A stretch of DNA of 64,000 nucleotides from Verrucomicrobiaceae bacterium (GCA_947466075.1 CANIBP010000026.1:1-64000); one strand, 5' to 3'. Positions 8,319-17,346 are shown, numbered from the stretch's first letter. Notes: generated from the letters alone by a model not told the origin. Numbers and translations are program-made.

Positions 8319-8754
8319 TGCATCCCTGTGCCGGTGTCAACCGAACGGCACTGCTCGTTGCGCAACAAGGTAGATCAGACGGGGCCAAAAAGAACGGCAT
8401 GACAACGCATGACAGCACCGCTGCACCTCAGCTTTCTGCACCTTCAACTTGCACCCTCAAAATTCATCACTGCCCTCATTCACGAATCGGCCCAAACCAG
8501 CAGATTCTCGGTCTGCTGGATGAAGGAACTTTTGCGCTTCAACTGCGCCTTTGGTTTTTGGAACTGGTTGCACCCTCGGACACCCCCGATGCTGATTGAG
8601 CATGCTTCCAAGATGTGGCAGGACAAGATATGACACCCAACCAACCGATTCCTGCCGATCCTTGCCAAACCCTCGAAAATCCAATCTGCGAGGAGCTGTC
8701 TCCAGCGAAGGAGAACGGCGCACAAGCGCAGGTTGTTGAAGGCGAAAGTGGGGC
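8319..8754. other. non-coding accessory spacer
   Basis: No convincing gene is seen between the HTH gene and the tRNA fragment. The open frames here (67-107 codons) show no family motifs, have no ribosome binding sites and overlap one another on both strands. The composition is mixed, and short C/T-rich stretches occur at 8409-8470. Confidence 0.5.
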
Positions 8755-8808
8755 CTGTAAATCTGCTGGCTTACGCCTACGCTGGTTCGAACCCAGCCCT
8801 ACCCACCA
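8755..8808 (+). tRNA. 3' fragment of tRNA-Tyr (GTA), likely att site
   Basis: The 3' half of a type II tRNA-Tyr is intact. It has the anticodon loop CTGTAAA (8755-8761, anticodon GTA at 8757-8759), the 3' anticodon-stem strand TCTGC, a long variable arm GGC-TTAC-GCC, a T arm GCTGG-TTCGAAC-CCAGC (8781-8797), the acceptor strand CCTACCC, the discriminator A and an encoded CCA (8806-8808). The 5' half is missing: no GGGTAGG acceptor strand and no GCAGA partner stem are found upstream, only a weak D-loop-like GTTGAAGGCG. This is the classic duplicated tRNA 3' end left at one edge of an integrated element. Confidence 0.85.
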
Positions 8809-9354
8809 TTTTCATCCTGAGGGAGTTATACATCCTGATTCAAGGTTGGTTGTAGCGAAGAAATTTTACGCTGTGCACAGGCTGTGCACTTTCTGGGTTC
8901 AAAATTGAGGCTCCAGCATTCGCGGAGGGAATAGAGTGAACCATGGTTCCCAAAAAAACCAAATCCAAGCGGCGAAAGGTCGCGTTGGGCACGGAGGTGT
9001 AGGAGCGTTCCACTGTTCGCAGGTTAACCGAGCGGCCCCGAAAGCTCGGCTCCGACTGTCTGCAAGTACTGCTCCAGTTTGCCCTCGCTCTTTGCGCTCG
9101 CGCAAGTCTGCGCATAGGCGTTTGGCATAGCCATCGCTAATCGCTTGTCCTTGTTCCCCCGTGGCACGCGAAGCGGTGATGAGGCTTAGGTGTCCGGTGA
9201 AGGGGGCGTGAGTGGCGGATTCATTGGCGTGATTATCGTTCAGAATGGGGTCATTTAAAATGGATGAGCGGTTGTCATTGATTTCGTCCATCGTTGGCGA
9301 TCTCTACAAGCTGCGTCGGTTAATTCTCCTGCGCTGTGTGGTGCTTGATATGGC
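8809..9354. other. non-coding region right of the att fragment
   Basis: No supported gene. A 130-codon minus-strand frame (8899-9291) lacks recognisable motifs and reads like translated non-coding DNA. A short near-tandem CTGTGCAC pair occurs at about 8872-8889. The region may be the decayed edge of the island. Confidence 0.45.
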
Positions 9355-9594
9355 TCACTGTTGGTGCGTTCTGGTGATCAACTGAGGCTCAGGTTGTGGA
9401 GAGGTTTCCTCCTCTTCATCAAATAGATCGCGGATCTGCCAGGACATGGCAACGCAGTCCATTTCATCTGAGATATCCTCAATGACTTCGGGATCGGTGG
9501 CGGCATCCCTCAGGTCACGTAGTTGGTCCATCATGCTTCGCGCCTTCTGAGTGTTATCGTTGCAGACAGCGGTTGGTTCAGTGTGAGTGGTCAT
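9355..9594 (-). CDS. small acidic unknown protein
   Basis: This 79-aa protein is rich in Asp/Glu in its second half (LFDEEEETSPQPEPQ), with predicted helices over MMDQLRDLRDAATDPEVIEDI. There is no membrane segment or Cys pair. It starts 5 bases after the stop of the metallophosphoesterase on the same strand, so the two are probably co-transcribed. Family not recognised. Confidence 0.6.
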   Translation of the reverse strand: MTTHTEPTAVCNDNTQKARSMMDQLRDLRDAATDPEVIEDISDEMDCVAMSWQIRDLFDEEEETSPQPEPQLITRTHQQ

Positions 9595-9599
9595 CGGGA

Positions 9600-10526
9600 T
9601 CAGGCGGTAGTGGTGACAAAGTTCAGGGGAGTTAGCACGCGTTCACCGTTCCAGCGGTAGGCCACCATGGGGCCCTCACGAGCTGCGCTGAAATCGAGGC
9701 AGGCAAGGTTGTGGCGCAGCGGGGCCTTCTCGCGAGCCGCCGGCATCCAGTAGTGGCCGAAGAACACAGGCGGTTCATCGGGGCCGTAATTGGGCACACG
9801 GCGCAGGTGGAGCGGATCGGCGTCGCCGGGTTCATCAAAGGGCGTGGGCATGGCAAGGTGCGTGACTCGGGCCGTTTCCGGTATGTCCCACCAGCGCACC
9901 CGCACTGAACGCCGCTCAATGCCTTCCTTGTCGTGGTAGAGGCAGCCTTCAGGCATGTTCATTTCCGGGCCTTTGAGCACATGCTCCACCGCGCTGCATA
10001 GTTTGCTGCCTCGCTTGGCGCTGGCGTGCAGGAACTCATCGTCGGCCAGGCACTTGCCTTCGAGCCGCTTCATACGGTTGGCATCCCAGCAGGCATGGAC
10101 CGCCCTCAGATCACCCAAGTCGAGAAACATGGGCAGTCGGCGCATCCACTCCAGCCATTCTCTCCACTCGTCCTGATGGTTGGCAAACTGATCAAGCGTC
10201 ACTCGCAGACCGTTGTCACGGTCCAGCCGGCGTGGTCGCAACCAAGCGCCTTGGCCGTTAGGGGTGTGGTAGAGGACCGCGTTGTACTCATGGTTGCCCA
10301 TGATGGCCAGTGCATCACCGGCATCGACCATGCTGCGTACCGTTTGGAGCACCTCGCGCACTTTGGGGCCGCGGTCGATGTAGTCACCGAGGAAGATGAC
10401 CTTGCGGCTTTCGGGGTGATGGAAGCTTTCGCCGTTGGTCAGGTAGCCGAGCTTGCGGAGTAGGGTGGTGAGTTTGTCGTGGTGTCCGTGGATGTCGCCG
10501 ATCAGGTCGTAGTGTTTGTGTTTCAT
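9600..10526 (-). CDS. calcineurin-like metallophosphoesterase
   Basis: This 308-aa protein starts MKHKHYDLIGDIHGHHDKL. The metallophosphoesterase signature is complete: GDIHG (about residues 9-13), GDYIDRG, GNHEYN, and later VHACWD and GHYW histidines. This set binds two metal ions and hydrolyses phosphoester bonds. The layout resembles PrpE/ApaH-like serine/threonine-type phosphatases; the substrate is unknown. The start at 10526 is chosen because family proteins begin a few residues before the GDIHG motif; the 67-codon upstream extension overlaps the divergent regulator. It is divergent from the LysR-type gene, which may control it, and is followed by a small acidic protein. Confidence 0.9.
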   Translation of the reverse strand: MKHKHYDLIGDIHGHHDKLTTLLRKLGYLTNGESFHHPESRKVIFLGDYIDRGPKVREVLQTVRSMVDAGDALAIMGNHEYNAVLYHTPNGQGAWLRPRRLDRDNGLRVTLDQFANHQDEWREWLEWMRRLPMFLDLGDLRAVHACWDANRMKRLEGKCLADDEFLHASAKRGSKLCSAVEHVLKGPEMNMPEGCLYHDKEGIERRSVRVRWWDIPETARVTHLAMPTPFDEPGDADPLHLRRVPNYGPDEPPVFFGHYWMPAAREKAPLRHNLACLDFSAAREGPMVAYRWNGERVLTPLNFVTTTA

Positions 10527-10585
10527 TGCACTGTCATCATCGCCTGAAACAAGCCTATCGACTATGTCGCATAATGGTGTATATA

Positions 10586-10599
10586 TAACTATACAGTTA
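10586..10599. promoter_or_regulatory. inverted repeat in the divergent promoter region
   Basis: TAACT-ATAC-AGTTA (10586-10599) forms a perfect 5-bp dyad in an AT-rich stretch (TATATAACTATACAG) between the divergent metallophosphoesterase and LysR-type genes. LysR regulators typically bind such dyads in the shared intergenic region. The site ends 3 bases before the regulator's ATG, so it would be autorepressing. Inferred from position and symmetry. Confidence 0.4.
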
Positions 10600-10602
10600 A
10601 CT

Positions 10603-11529
10603 ATGAGTGAATCCCTCCCTGCTCTAAATGGTCTCTCCCTGGACCGGTTGCGTAACTTTCTAGCCTTCGCGGAAGCAGGTTCCATCTCTGGGTCAGCTCC
10701 TGGCAACCTGGCCCGACAGGCGCTCATCAGCAGGCAGATCGGCGAACTTGAGGACTACTTTGCTACCGAACTCACCGTGCGACGTGGCAAGTCGCTCGCC
10801 CTCTCAAAAGCAGGCGAGGATCTAGCAAATCTCGTCAGGGTTCAATTCTCGGACTTGAGTGATTTTCACAAGAAGATGGCTGAACAGCGCAGGATGTTCA
10901 GCATTGGGGCCGGCGCGAGCCTCCTTGAATGGATTGTGGTGCCTTCCGTAGCCGAGATTCGGAGTGCCCTCGGCGACTCCGCCTTGCGGCTCTCATCGCA
11001 GCGCAGCAGGGAACTCGTCGCGAGCATCCGGGATGGGCAGCTCGACTTTGCCGTCGTCCGTGACGACGCCATCTCCGATGAGCTGCGGCTCAAGTCGAGC
11101 CTGCCACTGCGCAAGCGAGTGGAGTTCTCTCTGTGCGCCTCTCGCAAGTTACTCGGTAGAAAATCACTGTTGTCTCTCGAAGACCCGGCAGTGTTGAAGT
11201 CCCTGCCTTTTGCGGCAAATGGAGGCGGTGGTCAGTTGGACGCGAGATTTCGTGCGGCCATGAACGCTGTGGTGGGAGAGTTTCATCCGGTGGTCGAATG
11301 TGACTCGATGCTGCAAGTGCGCGAGTTGATCGTGCAGGGTGTCTGTGTGGGGCTGCTGCCATCCATTGGCACTCAAGGGCTGGCTGAGCAGGATGTCGTG
11401 ATGCGCGAGTTTGCTCCGATGAAGGACTTCGGACGTTCCCTAGTCCTGCACTGGAACGACCGCCAGATGCGCCGGCGCGGCATTGAGGAATCCGTCATCA
11501 AGCGGGTCGCGAAAGCGTTGCAGAGGTGA
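10603..11529 (+). CDS. LysR-type transcriptional regulator
   Basis: This 308-aa protein starts MSESLPALNG. The N-terminal winged helix matches the LysR pattern: LDRLRNFLAFAEAGSIS, then RQALISRQIGELEDYF, TVRRGKSLALSKAGEDL. The remaining 220 residues fit the periplasmic-binding-protein-like effector domain (SLLEWIVVPSVAEIR, later VQGVCVGLLPS). Length is normal for the family. It diverges from the metallophosphoesterase with a 76-base intergenic region carrying a dyad. The ATG at 10603 has no strong ribosome binding site. The effector is unknown. Confidence 0.9.
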   Translation: MSESLPALNGLSLDRLRNFLAFAEAGSISGSAPGNLARQALISRQIGELEDYFATELTVRRGKSLALSKAGEDLANLVRVQFSDLSDFHKKMAEQRRMFSIGAGASLLEWIVVPSVAEIRSALGDSALRLSSQRSRELVASIRDGQLDFAVVRDDAISDELRLKSSLPLRKRVEFSLCASRKLLGRKSLLSLEDPAVLKSLPFAANGGGGQLDARFRAAMNAVVGEFHPVVECDSMLQVRELIVQGVCVGLLPSIGTQGLAEQDVVMREFAPMKDFGRSLVLHWNDRQMRRRGIEESVIKRVAKALQR

Positions 11530-11860
11530 TCTTCCACAGTTGCCTGAGGTGGTGGTTCAAGCGGTTTCTCCCATCATTGCTGCGGGTGCCGGGTCGTGTT
11601 GGCCCTAGATGTGGCGCGGGGACGGGGTGTGAGGGGGTCTGACAGAATGCATTGACACCGACGCCAGTGGTGTTTTGTCAGACAGTTGCACTGACCCTGT
11701 TTCCCCGGACATCCGGTTTTATCTGAACACTCTGCAAAACGTGCAAAGCGAGTGCGGGGCAGATGCCGCAAGCAAAAAAAGCCGTCATGGATGAGGAAAT
11801 TGACAACTGGCAGCATAGCTGGTCGAGTGCGCCACGCTCCACACGAGCAAACACCCTCTC
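11530..11860. other. intergenic region with a dispersed GC-rich repeat
   Basis: No gene is supported in these 330 bases. The main content is the repeat copy at 11591-11638. The remainder contains a near-palindromic area around TGACAGAATG...TGTCAGACAG (11640-11686) that might include the promoter of the next gene. Confidence 0.45.
11591..11638. repeat. dispersed GC-rich repeat, copy 1
   Basis: It shares GACGGGGTGTGAGGGGG (11621-11637) exactly with 12525-12541. The blocks GGGTCGTG/GTTGG and CCCTAG ahead of it also match the second copy with small differences. Such elements are scattered between genes in many genomes (translated in reverse they read PLTPRP). Here both copies sit upstream of genes for exported proteins. 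Confidence 0.6.
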
Positions 11861-12355
11861 ATGAAAAACTGCTGCTACATCCTGCTGGCCATGTTTGGCC
11901 TTTCCCTGACTACCTCCGCCAAAGACGCTACTTACCCCAAGGCGGAGCCTGTGATCTCCCTGGCCGTGCCGGAGGGGTGGAAGACGGAGTGGGAGGACGA
12001 TCTGCTCTACCTGCGCAGTGATGAAGACGAAAGCGTTGTCGTGGAAGTTTCTGCACTCAAAGCGACGAAACAGGAAGGCGCCAAGGCGTTGGAGGAGATG
12101 AAAACGACCGTGCAGGAGTCCTTTAAAGGCATGGAATGGAAACCCATGCAGGAGGGCGGCAGCAACAATGTGGGCATCTACATCCTCAATGGCAAAGGCG
12201 AAGACGAGCACGGTAAAGCCAACATCAACGCTGTGATGGTGACGAATGGCGACAACGACAAGCTCTTTATGGTCTTCATCGCCGCCTCGCTCGAGGGTTC
12301 GGAGAAATTCGGCACAGCTATCGATGCGCTGCTCAAGTCGCTGAAAAAGATCTGA
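11861..12355 (+). CDS. secreted unknown protein
   Basis: This 164-aa protein has a Sec signal peptide (MKNCCYILLAMFGLSLTTSA, cleavage about residue 20). The mature part is a small alpha/beta domain of about 140 residues with EGWKTEWEDD, an acidic YLRSDEDES stretch and KALEEMKTTVQESFKGM. No catalytic motif is evident. The pattern loosely resembles PsbP/DUF1795-like periplasmic proteins. It is followed by a TPM-domain gene in the same orientation, 264 bases away and separated by a repeat, so co-transcription is uncertain. Confidence 0.75.
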   Translation: MKNCCYILLAMFGLSLTTSAKDATYPKAEPVISLAVPEGWKTEWEDDLLYLRSDEDESVVVEVSALKATKQEGAKALEEMKTTVQESFKGMEWKPMQEGGSNNVGIYILNGKGEDEHGKANINAVMVTNGDNDKLFMVFIAASLEGSEKFGTAIDALLKSLKKI

Positions 12356-12501
12356 GCGACCAGTGATGTTTCTTATGAAAAGACTCTCCGCCTATACCCT
12401 GCTGCGTTTTTTCCATCTCGGTCAGCATTGAAGATAGCTGAGATCAGCCGCAGCGCCCGGCGGGGACGCCTGATCCGAATGCTAGGAAATTGCATTTGAG
12501 T

Positions 12502-12541
12502 GGGCCGGGGCGAGTTGACCCTAGGACGGGGTGTGAGGGGG
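12502..12541. repeat. dispersed GC-rich repeat, copy 2
   Basis: Second copy of the element at 11591-11638: GTTGACCCTAG followed by GACGGGGTGTGAGGGGG (12525-12541). It lies in the 264-base spacer upstream of the TPM-domain gene. Copy 1 carries about 11 extra bases between the CCCTAG and GACGGGG blocks. Confidence 0.6.
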
Positions 12542-12619
12542 CGACTACAAAAACAAGCGTGTTTCGCAGGTGCGTCGCACGTATCCGTTGCTAATGCTCG
12601 TCTCGTATTTTTCAGCACT

Positions 12620-13540
12620 ATGAAAACACTCACACGCCGCTTATTCCTTTCCGCTCTCGCTGCTACGCTGCTGCTCGGCACCGCTGGTGCACTCGCTGCG
12701 GGCGGCATCCAGGATGACGGTGCCTTCTTTTCCGAGTTCGCCAAGGTGAACGCCACGGGCACCATCACCGACGTCTCCACCCGGCTGCACAAGGACATCA
12801 CCGTACAAACCTTCGCGTCAGTTCCGGAGGACATGAAATCCACGGTACTCCACTCTGACAAAGCTGCCACCAACCGGGGATTTACCCAGTGGGCAGAGCA
12901 ACTCGCTCGCTCCAAGAAAGTGAACGGCGTCTTCATCATGCTCGTCAAAGAGCCTGCGCATTTGCAGGTGGTCGTCGGCACGGACACCCAGCGGCAGGCT
13001 TTCACGCTGTCGGATCGTGCGACGCTCGTGCAGCGCATGTTGGGACAGCTGAAGCAGAAAAAGAACGATGACGCGCTGATTGATGCCGTGAATTTCATTT
13101 TCGAGACCATGAACTCGCACCGCAGTGGAGTGGCGACTTCATTTGGCTCCAAGACGCCGGCCGCCCAGCAGGATAGCTCTTCTTGGCTATCAGTGATTGT
13201 TATCGTGGTGCTGATCTGGCTCGGCTTCAGCCTCATTCGCGGCCTCTTCCGCGCCATGTCCGGCGGCTGCGGTGGCGTCAATAACATGGGCCAGCCCTAC
13301 GGTGGCATGGGTGGCGGTGGCGGCTTCTTGCAAAACTTGATGGGCAGTATGTTCGGCGTTGCGGCCGGCATGTGGATGTATGACCACTTCATGGGCACAC
13401 ACAGCTACGGCGCGCGCCCCGTGGACCCCGCGAACACCGACGGCGGTGGTTTCACTGGCACCGACACGGACTACACCAGCTCAGGTGGCAGTTTTGGCGA
13501 TGACTCCGGCGGCGACTTTGGTGGCGGCGGTGACTTCTAA
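12620..13540 (+). CDS. exported TPM-domain membrane protein
   Basis: This 306-aa protein starts MKTLTRRLFLSALAATLLLG, a signal peptide ending near ALAAGG. Residues about 40-165 match the TPM domain (VNATGTITDVSTRLH, VNGVFIMLVKEP, VVVGTDTQRQAF), found in proteins that remodel membranes or act in photosystem repair. A transmembrane helix follows (SVIVIVVLIWLGFSLI). The Gly-rich tail ends GGDFGGGGDF, as in many TPM proteins. The start is set by the signal peptide; the longer upstream frame includes repeat DNA. Function beyond the family is unknown. Confidence 0.85.
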   Translation: MKTLTRRLFLSALAATLLLGTAGALAAGGIQDDGAFFSEFAKVNATGTITDVSTRLHKDITVQTFASVPEDMKSTVLHSDKAATNRGFTQWAEQLARSKKVNGVFIMLVKEPAHLQVVVGTDTQRQAFTLSDRATLVQRMLGQLKQKKNDDALIDAVNFIFETMNSHRSGVATSFGSKTPAAQQDSSSWLSVIVIVVLIWLGFSLIRGLFRAMSGGCGGVNNMGQPYGGMGGGGGFLQNLMGSMFGVAAGMWMYDHFMGTHSYGARPVDPANTDGGGFTGTDTDYTSSGGSFGDDSGGDFGGGGDF

Positions 13541-13562
13541 TCTGCCCCCTGCTGACATAAGC

Positions 13563-14651
13563 TCACACGCGCGCCGTGCCAAAGTCCCGCACATCCTCGG
13601 GACTGAGAAAAAAGCGGTAGTCGTCATACAGCAGACACAGACTGCCCCCGGCCTCGGCCAGCGCCAGTCCCGCTTTTACCACGAGTTGAAAATCCTCCTC
13701 AGACTTCGATCTGACCTGCCCCAGTCCAACGTGGCCGTTGAAGGGAAGGATCGAATCATACCACGCAATCTTCAGCGGCGTGAGTTGGGCGCCGATCTTC
13801 TGAGTGCGGGCTTTCCAATCGTTGAATTGCGTCTCATCGCGCAGCGGCAACCGCCAGTCCACCGGTTTGCGAAGCTGGCGGTAGATGACCGCGTTCGAGC
13901 GAAGAACACTGACGCCGAACCACGCCACATCGGCCTGGTCATCATCTTTGAAGGGCGTAAAGGCGCGAATGCCTGGGAACTCGGGAAAGTCCTGAATGCT
14001 CGCCGCGCGAAGCATCGGCTGTCCGTTTTGCGCCGTGATGAGTTGGTTGAACGAAGTGATGGCCCACAGCAGCCCATGAAAGTCGCGGCTCTTCAGGAAC
14101 ACGACATTCTACGCTCCATTTTTCGCAGAGTGGAGAAGATAGCCCTCAGCCTTGGCTGGAACCGCCAGTTTCCCGAGCAGCGCCTCATGCGCGCCCGTCT
14201 CCCCCACGAGGATCAGCGTCTCACTGCGATCCTCCGCCGACGCGACGAACCGCGGCTGCACACCATTTCGCTGGAGACGCTCGACGAGCACGGCCACACG
14301 CGGGTCCTCCGGTGCCACATCCTTTCCGAGCAGCAGCCCGACGTTGGTCAGCGGCAAAAACTCGTCGCGGTATTGCGCCGATTGCGGCGTGGGATAGACC
14401 GTGCCCGTGTAGTAAGGAACGGCGCGATCATCAGGATCCGCAGCGGAGGCCCAATCAGGCGGGGACGATAGGGCAAAGAACGCGAGCAGCGGTAAGAGTC
14501 GTTGGAGGGTCGTGGAACAGGGACAGGTGGAGAGGCGGCGTTGATCGAACCCAAGGCGAGAAGGCAGAGGAAAAGTCGCACGAACGACAAACGGACTTCC
14601 AGAAGCGATTCTTCGAGCTTGGGCCGTGTGAAGCATGCAACAACATCTCAC
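13563..14651 (-). pseudogene. broken GH84-like glycoside hydrolase
   Basis: Two open frames in the same phase are split by an in-frame TAG at 14109-14111. The upstream part has a hydrophobic leader (TLQRLLPLLAFFALSS) and a GH20/84-type N-terminal domain ending in ETLILVGETG and EGYLLHSAKNGA. After the stop the reading resumes as NVVFLKSRDFHGLLWAITSF, the continuation expected of that domain. The catalytic part begins at SIQDFPEFPGIRAFTPF and includes LLYDDYRFFLSPEDVRDFG, with acidic residues typical of the GH84 active site. The frame ends at 13563 soon afterwards, so the rest of the catalytic barrel is absent. Either pseudogene decay or two interacting pieces; decay is more likely. Confidence 0.7.
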
Positions 14652-14766
14652 GCTTCGGTTTATTGAAGCTCATCCATCGTCAATAAGTCCACCCAATGCC
14701 CGGTAGCCTATTCAGCCGCGACGATCAGCCCGTGGGTCTTTAAAGCCACTTCTGGTGGATGGTCAC

Positions 14767-17346
14767 CTATTCGCCTTGGGACGCAGTCGTTTTCGCTTCA
14801 CGGTTCACTTTGCGATAAAGGAAGGCGTCGGAGGTGAGGAGGGAAGTGATGAGCGCTTTCATGCTGCCGCCGTTTTCACGGTAGGCGGCGTGGGCGGCTT
14901 GGAGGACGGGGGCGTCGTTGAGGGTTTCGTTGCGGCCCATCCAGAAGCGGAAGGCGTGGCGGACGAAGACTTGCTCGACGCGCTCGCTATCGGCGAGCTT
15001 GCGGATCATCTCGAGTGCATTGGTGACGGGGCCGTCGAGTGTGGGGTCACCACTGGCGATGATCTCACCGGTGGTGTTCACGGGCTTGCCCAGCTCGGTG
15101 GTGCGGAAGAGGCCGGCGTGGTTATACATCTCGAAGGGCAGTCCGAGTGGATCCATCTTCTGGTGGCAGGTCCAGCAGTAGTCTGCCTTCGTCACACGCA
15201 TGCGCTCACGCAGGGTGTTCTCGGGCTCGGCTGGGAGCTGGGCATCGACGGTGATGGGCACATCGGGAATGCCGCCGCCGAGTAGGCGCTCGCGGATCCA
15301 GATGCCGCGATGGATGGCGTGGTTGTCCATGGCATCGGATTGTGAAACAAGCCAAGCGGGGTGAGTCAAGATGCCGAGGCGTTGACCTTCGGGTGCGGTG
15401 GCCAGAATGCGTTCGGGCTTCAAGGAGCCGCTGCCAAAGGATTTGTGGCTGACACGGGCGTAGGTCTTTGGTCCCTGAAGATCCGCCTCGGCAACGATGG
15501 CTTTGTCGGAGCCCGCTCGCTTCGGTGCCCTGTTCGTTTTGTCGAATCTCTTCTCTGCCACCTTCAAGAGTTGCCTTTGCTGATCGAGAGACTTTTGGGT
15601 CTTTGAATCTGCAGGGGTTTCCTTCAGCTTGGCTTCCAACTCGGCGATCTTCGTTTCCAGCGCGATGATTTGTGCTGGCTTTTGCTTCGCGACTTCGGCG
15701 TCAGCCGGTGCTTCGTTCGAGCGCATGGTGCCGAAGTAGGTGTTGTCCTTTTTGGTGGCCACAACCTGCTGAGTGGTGAGCAGTTCCTTGAGGACGTTTT
15801 TGTCTTTCTCAAGGACCATCTCGATCAGGCGGTCCGTGCTGGCTGTGGAGTCGAACATGGCTTCGTAGTGGGAGGTGCCGCGATTGGAGACACCCGTGCT
15901 CGCCAGCGCCTTGGTGTCTTTGCAGATGTAACCGGCCAAGTCGTAGTCAAAGTAGTCGCGGAAAAACTGCAGCACGCGTGGCTTGCGGATGCTGTCGTCC
16001 GAGAGCATGCGAGTGACCTCGCGTTTCACGTCCTCACTTGTTTTCATGCGACCGTCGATGATGGCTTGGCGCAACGGCGCGTCGGGTTTGATGTAGCGCA
16101 ATGCGTGATTCACGGCCAGACCCAGTTCCCAATCCTGCAGCATGACGCGACCATCTTTGTCCGGCTTGCCATTCGCTGCGAGTTCCGGGCGAAACAAGGC
16201 ATCGCGATCGAGGAAAATGGAGGACAGGCCCATGAAGACGCCATCCCTCTTGCCGACCTTGGAAATGGCGTCCTTGGCGATTTGCAGGTAGTTGTCGGAC
16301 TCCGCCGTGCTCGGTGGGCGGAAGGTCAATGCCTCAAAGAGGTGGTCCACAGCGGCTCGCAGGCGTTCGTCGGTGACGTCCGGTTCCTTCATCAGATCGA
16401 GCACAGGTGTCAGCGGTCGGAGGACTTTGGTGCTATAGACAATGGCGGTGGGCAGTCCGCGGAGATCGCCCTTTGGCTTCACCTTGTCGTAGGTTTTGGG
16501 GTCGTCTGTGATTTGCTCTGGAAGACCCACGAGGCTAAGCGGTCCGTCGGCCATGTATTTCAGGATGTCCTCGGCCATGCCAAGGATCTGCGTGGCCTCG
16601 GCGCTGTTGACCGAGTAGAAGTCGGGATAGTTTTTCAAGCCATTCTTGCGGGCCGAAGAGAGCACCTCAGGCACGCTCTTCACTGCCGTGGCATAGGCCA
16701 CCGTGCCACCGACCCAGCTCAGGATGTTGTCGGTGCCAAAGTAGAGCTTCAACTCGCCACCGTGGTTCGTGGGAACGGCATCGCCATGGGTGCGAAGGCC
16801 CGGCTCGGCGGGATCGAATTTCGGTTCGGTATTGATCAGGTCATTGAGCCGCGTGATGTGCTCCTGCGGCGTCACGCGCCAGATGCGTGCGGGCGAGGAT
16901 GTGGGCGCCAGTTCGATCCCTGTGGGCAGCGGGCCAAAGAGCAGGTTGTGGTCGATGAAGTTTCCCTTCTTGGGATCGAGGTGCGCACTGAAGCCGCCCT
17001 TGTCTTTCATGGCGCGCTGCAGTTCGCCGACGATCCAGTCTGAGAAACGCAAACGGTCGATGACGTCCGGCTGGGACTTCTTTTTCTTCGGAGGCATCTG
17101 CCCGAGCGCGACCTGCGCCCACATGGATTTCCAGATGGCGGCATTGGTTTCATCCACTGGACCGATGTCTTGCAGCGAGAGGTCGCCCTTTTTGACGTCG
17201 TTGTCGTGGCACTCGATGCAGTTGTGTTCGAGAAACCCCTGCGCGATGTCTTTGAATCCGCCGCGAATAGGCTCTCCGGGCGTGTAGTTGTCTGCGGCTG
17301 CAGCGGCTGAGAGCGTCACCGCGAATATCGCGAGCAGGGTGCTCAT
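14767..17346 (-). CDS. planctomycete/Verrucomicrobia-type cytochrome protein (DUF1592/1588/1585)
   Basis: This 859-aa exported protein starts at 17346 (MSTLLAIFAVTLSAAAAADN, signal peptide). An N-terminal haem site CIECH follows about 43 residues in, then KKGDLSLQDIG, the PSCyt-type pattern. Later regions match the DUF1587-DUF1592-DUF1588-DUF1585 order: RAAVDHLFEALTFRPPS, LRYIKPDAPL, RVLQFFRDYFDYDLAG, then a second haem site CWTCHQKMDPLGLPFEMYN and a C-terminal SDAFLYRK. It is last in a three-gene operon after DUF1552 and PQQ-propeller genes. The family is tied to polymer breakdown and electron transfer in the periplasm; the substrate is unknown. A coiled-coil region lies near PAQIIALETKIAELEAKL. 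Confidence 0.9.
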   Translation of the reverse strand: MSTLLAIFAVTLSAAAAADNYTPGEPIRGGFKDIAQGFLEHNCIECHDNDVKKGDLSLQDIGPVDETNAAIWKSMWAQVALGQMPPKKKKSQPDVIDRLRFSDWIVGELQRAMKDKGGFSAHLDPKKGNFIDHNLLFGPLPTGIELAPTSSPARIWRVTPQEHITRLNDLINTEPKFDPAEPGLRTHGDAVPTNHGGELKLYFGTDNILSWVGGTVAYATAVKSVPEVLSSARKNGLKNYPDFYSVNSAEATQILGMAEDILKYMADGPLSLVGLPEQITDDPKTYDKVKPKGDLRGLPTAIVYSTKVLRPLTPVLDLMKEPDVTDERLRAAVDHLFEALTFRPPSTAESDNYLQIAKDAISKVGKRDGVFMGLSSIFLDRDALFRPELAANGKPDKDGRVMLQDWELGLAVNHALRYIKPDAPLRQAIIDGRMKTSEDVKREVTRMLSDDSIRKPRVLQFFRDYFDYDLAGYICKDTKALASTGVSNRGTSHYEAMFDSTASTDRLIEMVLEKDKNVLKELLTTQQVVATKKDNTYFGTMRSNEAPADAEVAKQKPAQIIALETKIAELEAKLKETPADSKTQKSLDQQRQLLKVAEKRFDKTNRAPKRAGSDKAIVAEADLQGPKTYARVSHKSFGSGSLKPERILATAPEGQRLGILTHPAWLVSQSDAMDNHAIHRGIWIRERLLGGGIPDVPITVDAQLPAEPENTLRERMRVTKADYCWTCHQKMDPLGLPFEMYNHAGLFRTTELGKPVNTTGEIIASGDPTLDGPVTNALEMIRKLADSERVEQVFVRHAFRFWMGRNETLNDAPVLQAAHAAYRENGGSMKALITSLLTSDAFLYRKVNREAKTTASQGE

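Noticed and set aside
8720..8808. Functional tRNA-Tyr gene
   Set aside because: The 5' acceptor strand, D arm and 5' anticodon-stem strand are absent, so it cannot fold into a working tRNA.
8899..9291. 130-codon minus-strand frame as a possible gene
   Set aside because: No motif, no ribosome binding site, and a biased composition of Arg, Pro and Trp typical of translated non-coding DNA.
15670..17043. Long plus-strand open frame opposite the DUF1592 cytochrome gene
   Set aside because: It mirrors a clear gene with haem motifs and a signal peptide. GC-rich codon use leaves antisense frames open. The same reasoning removes 18950-20611 (+), 28147-29787 (-), 36643-37896 (-) and 54478-55653 (-).
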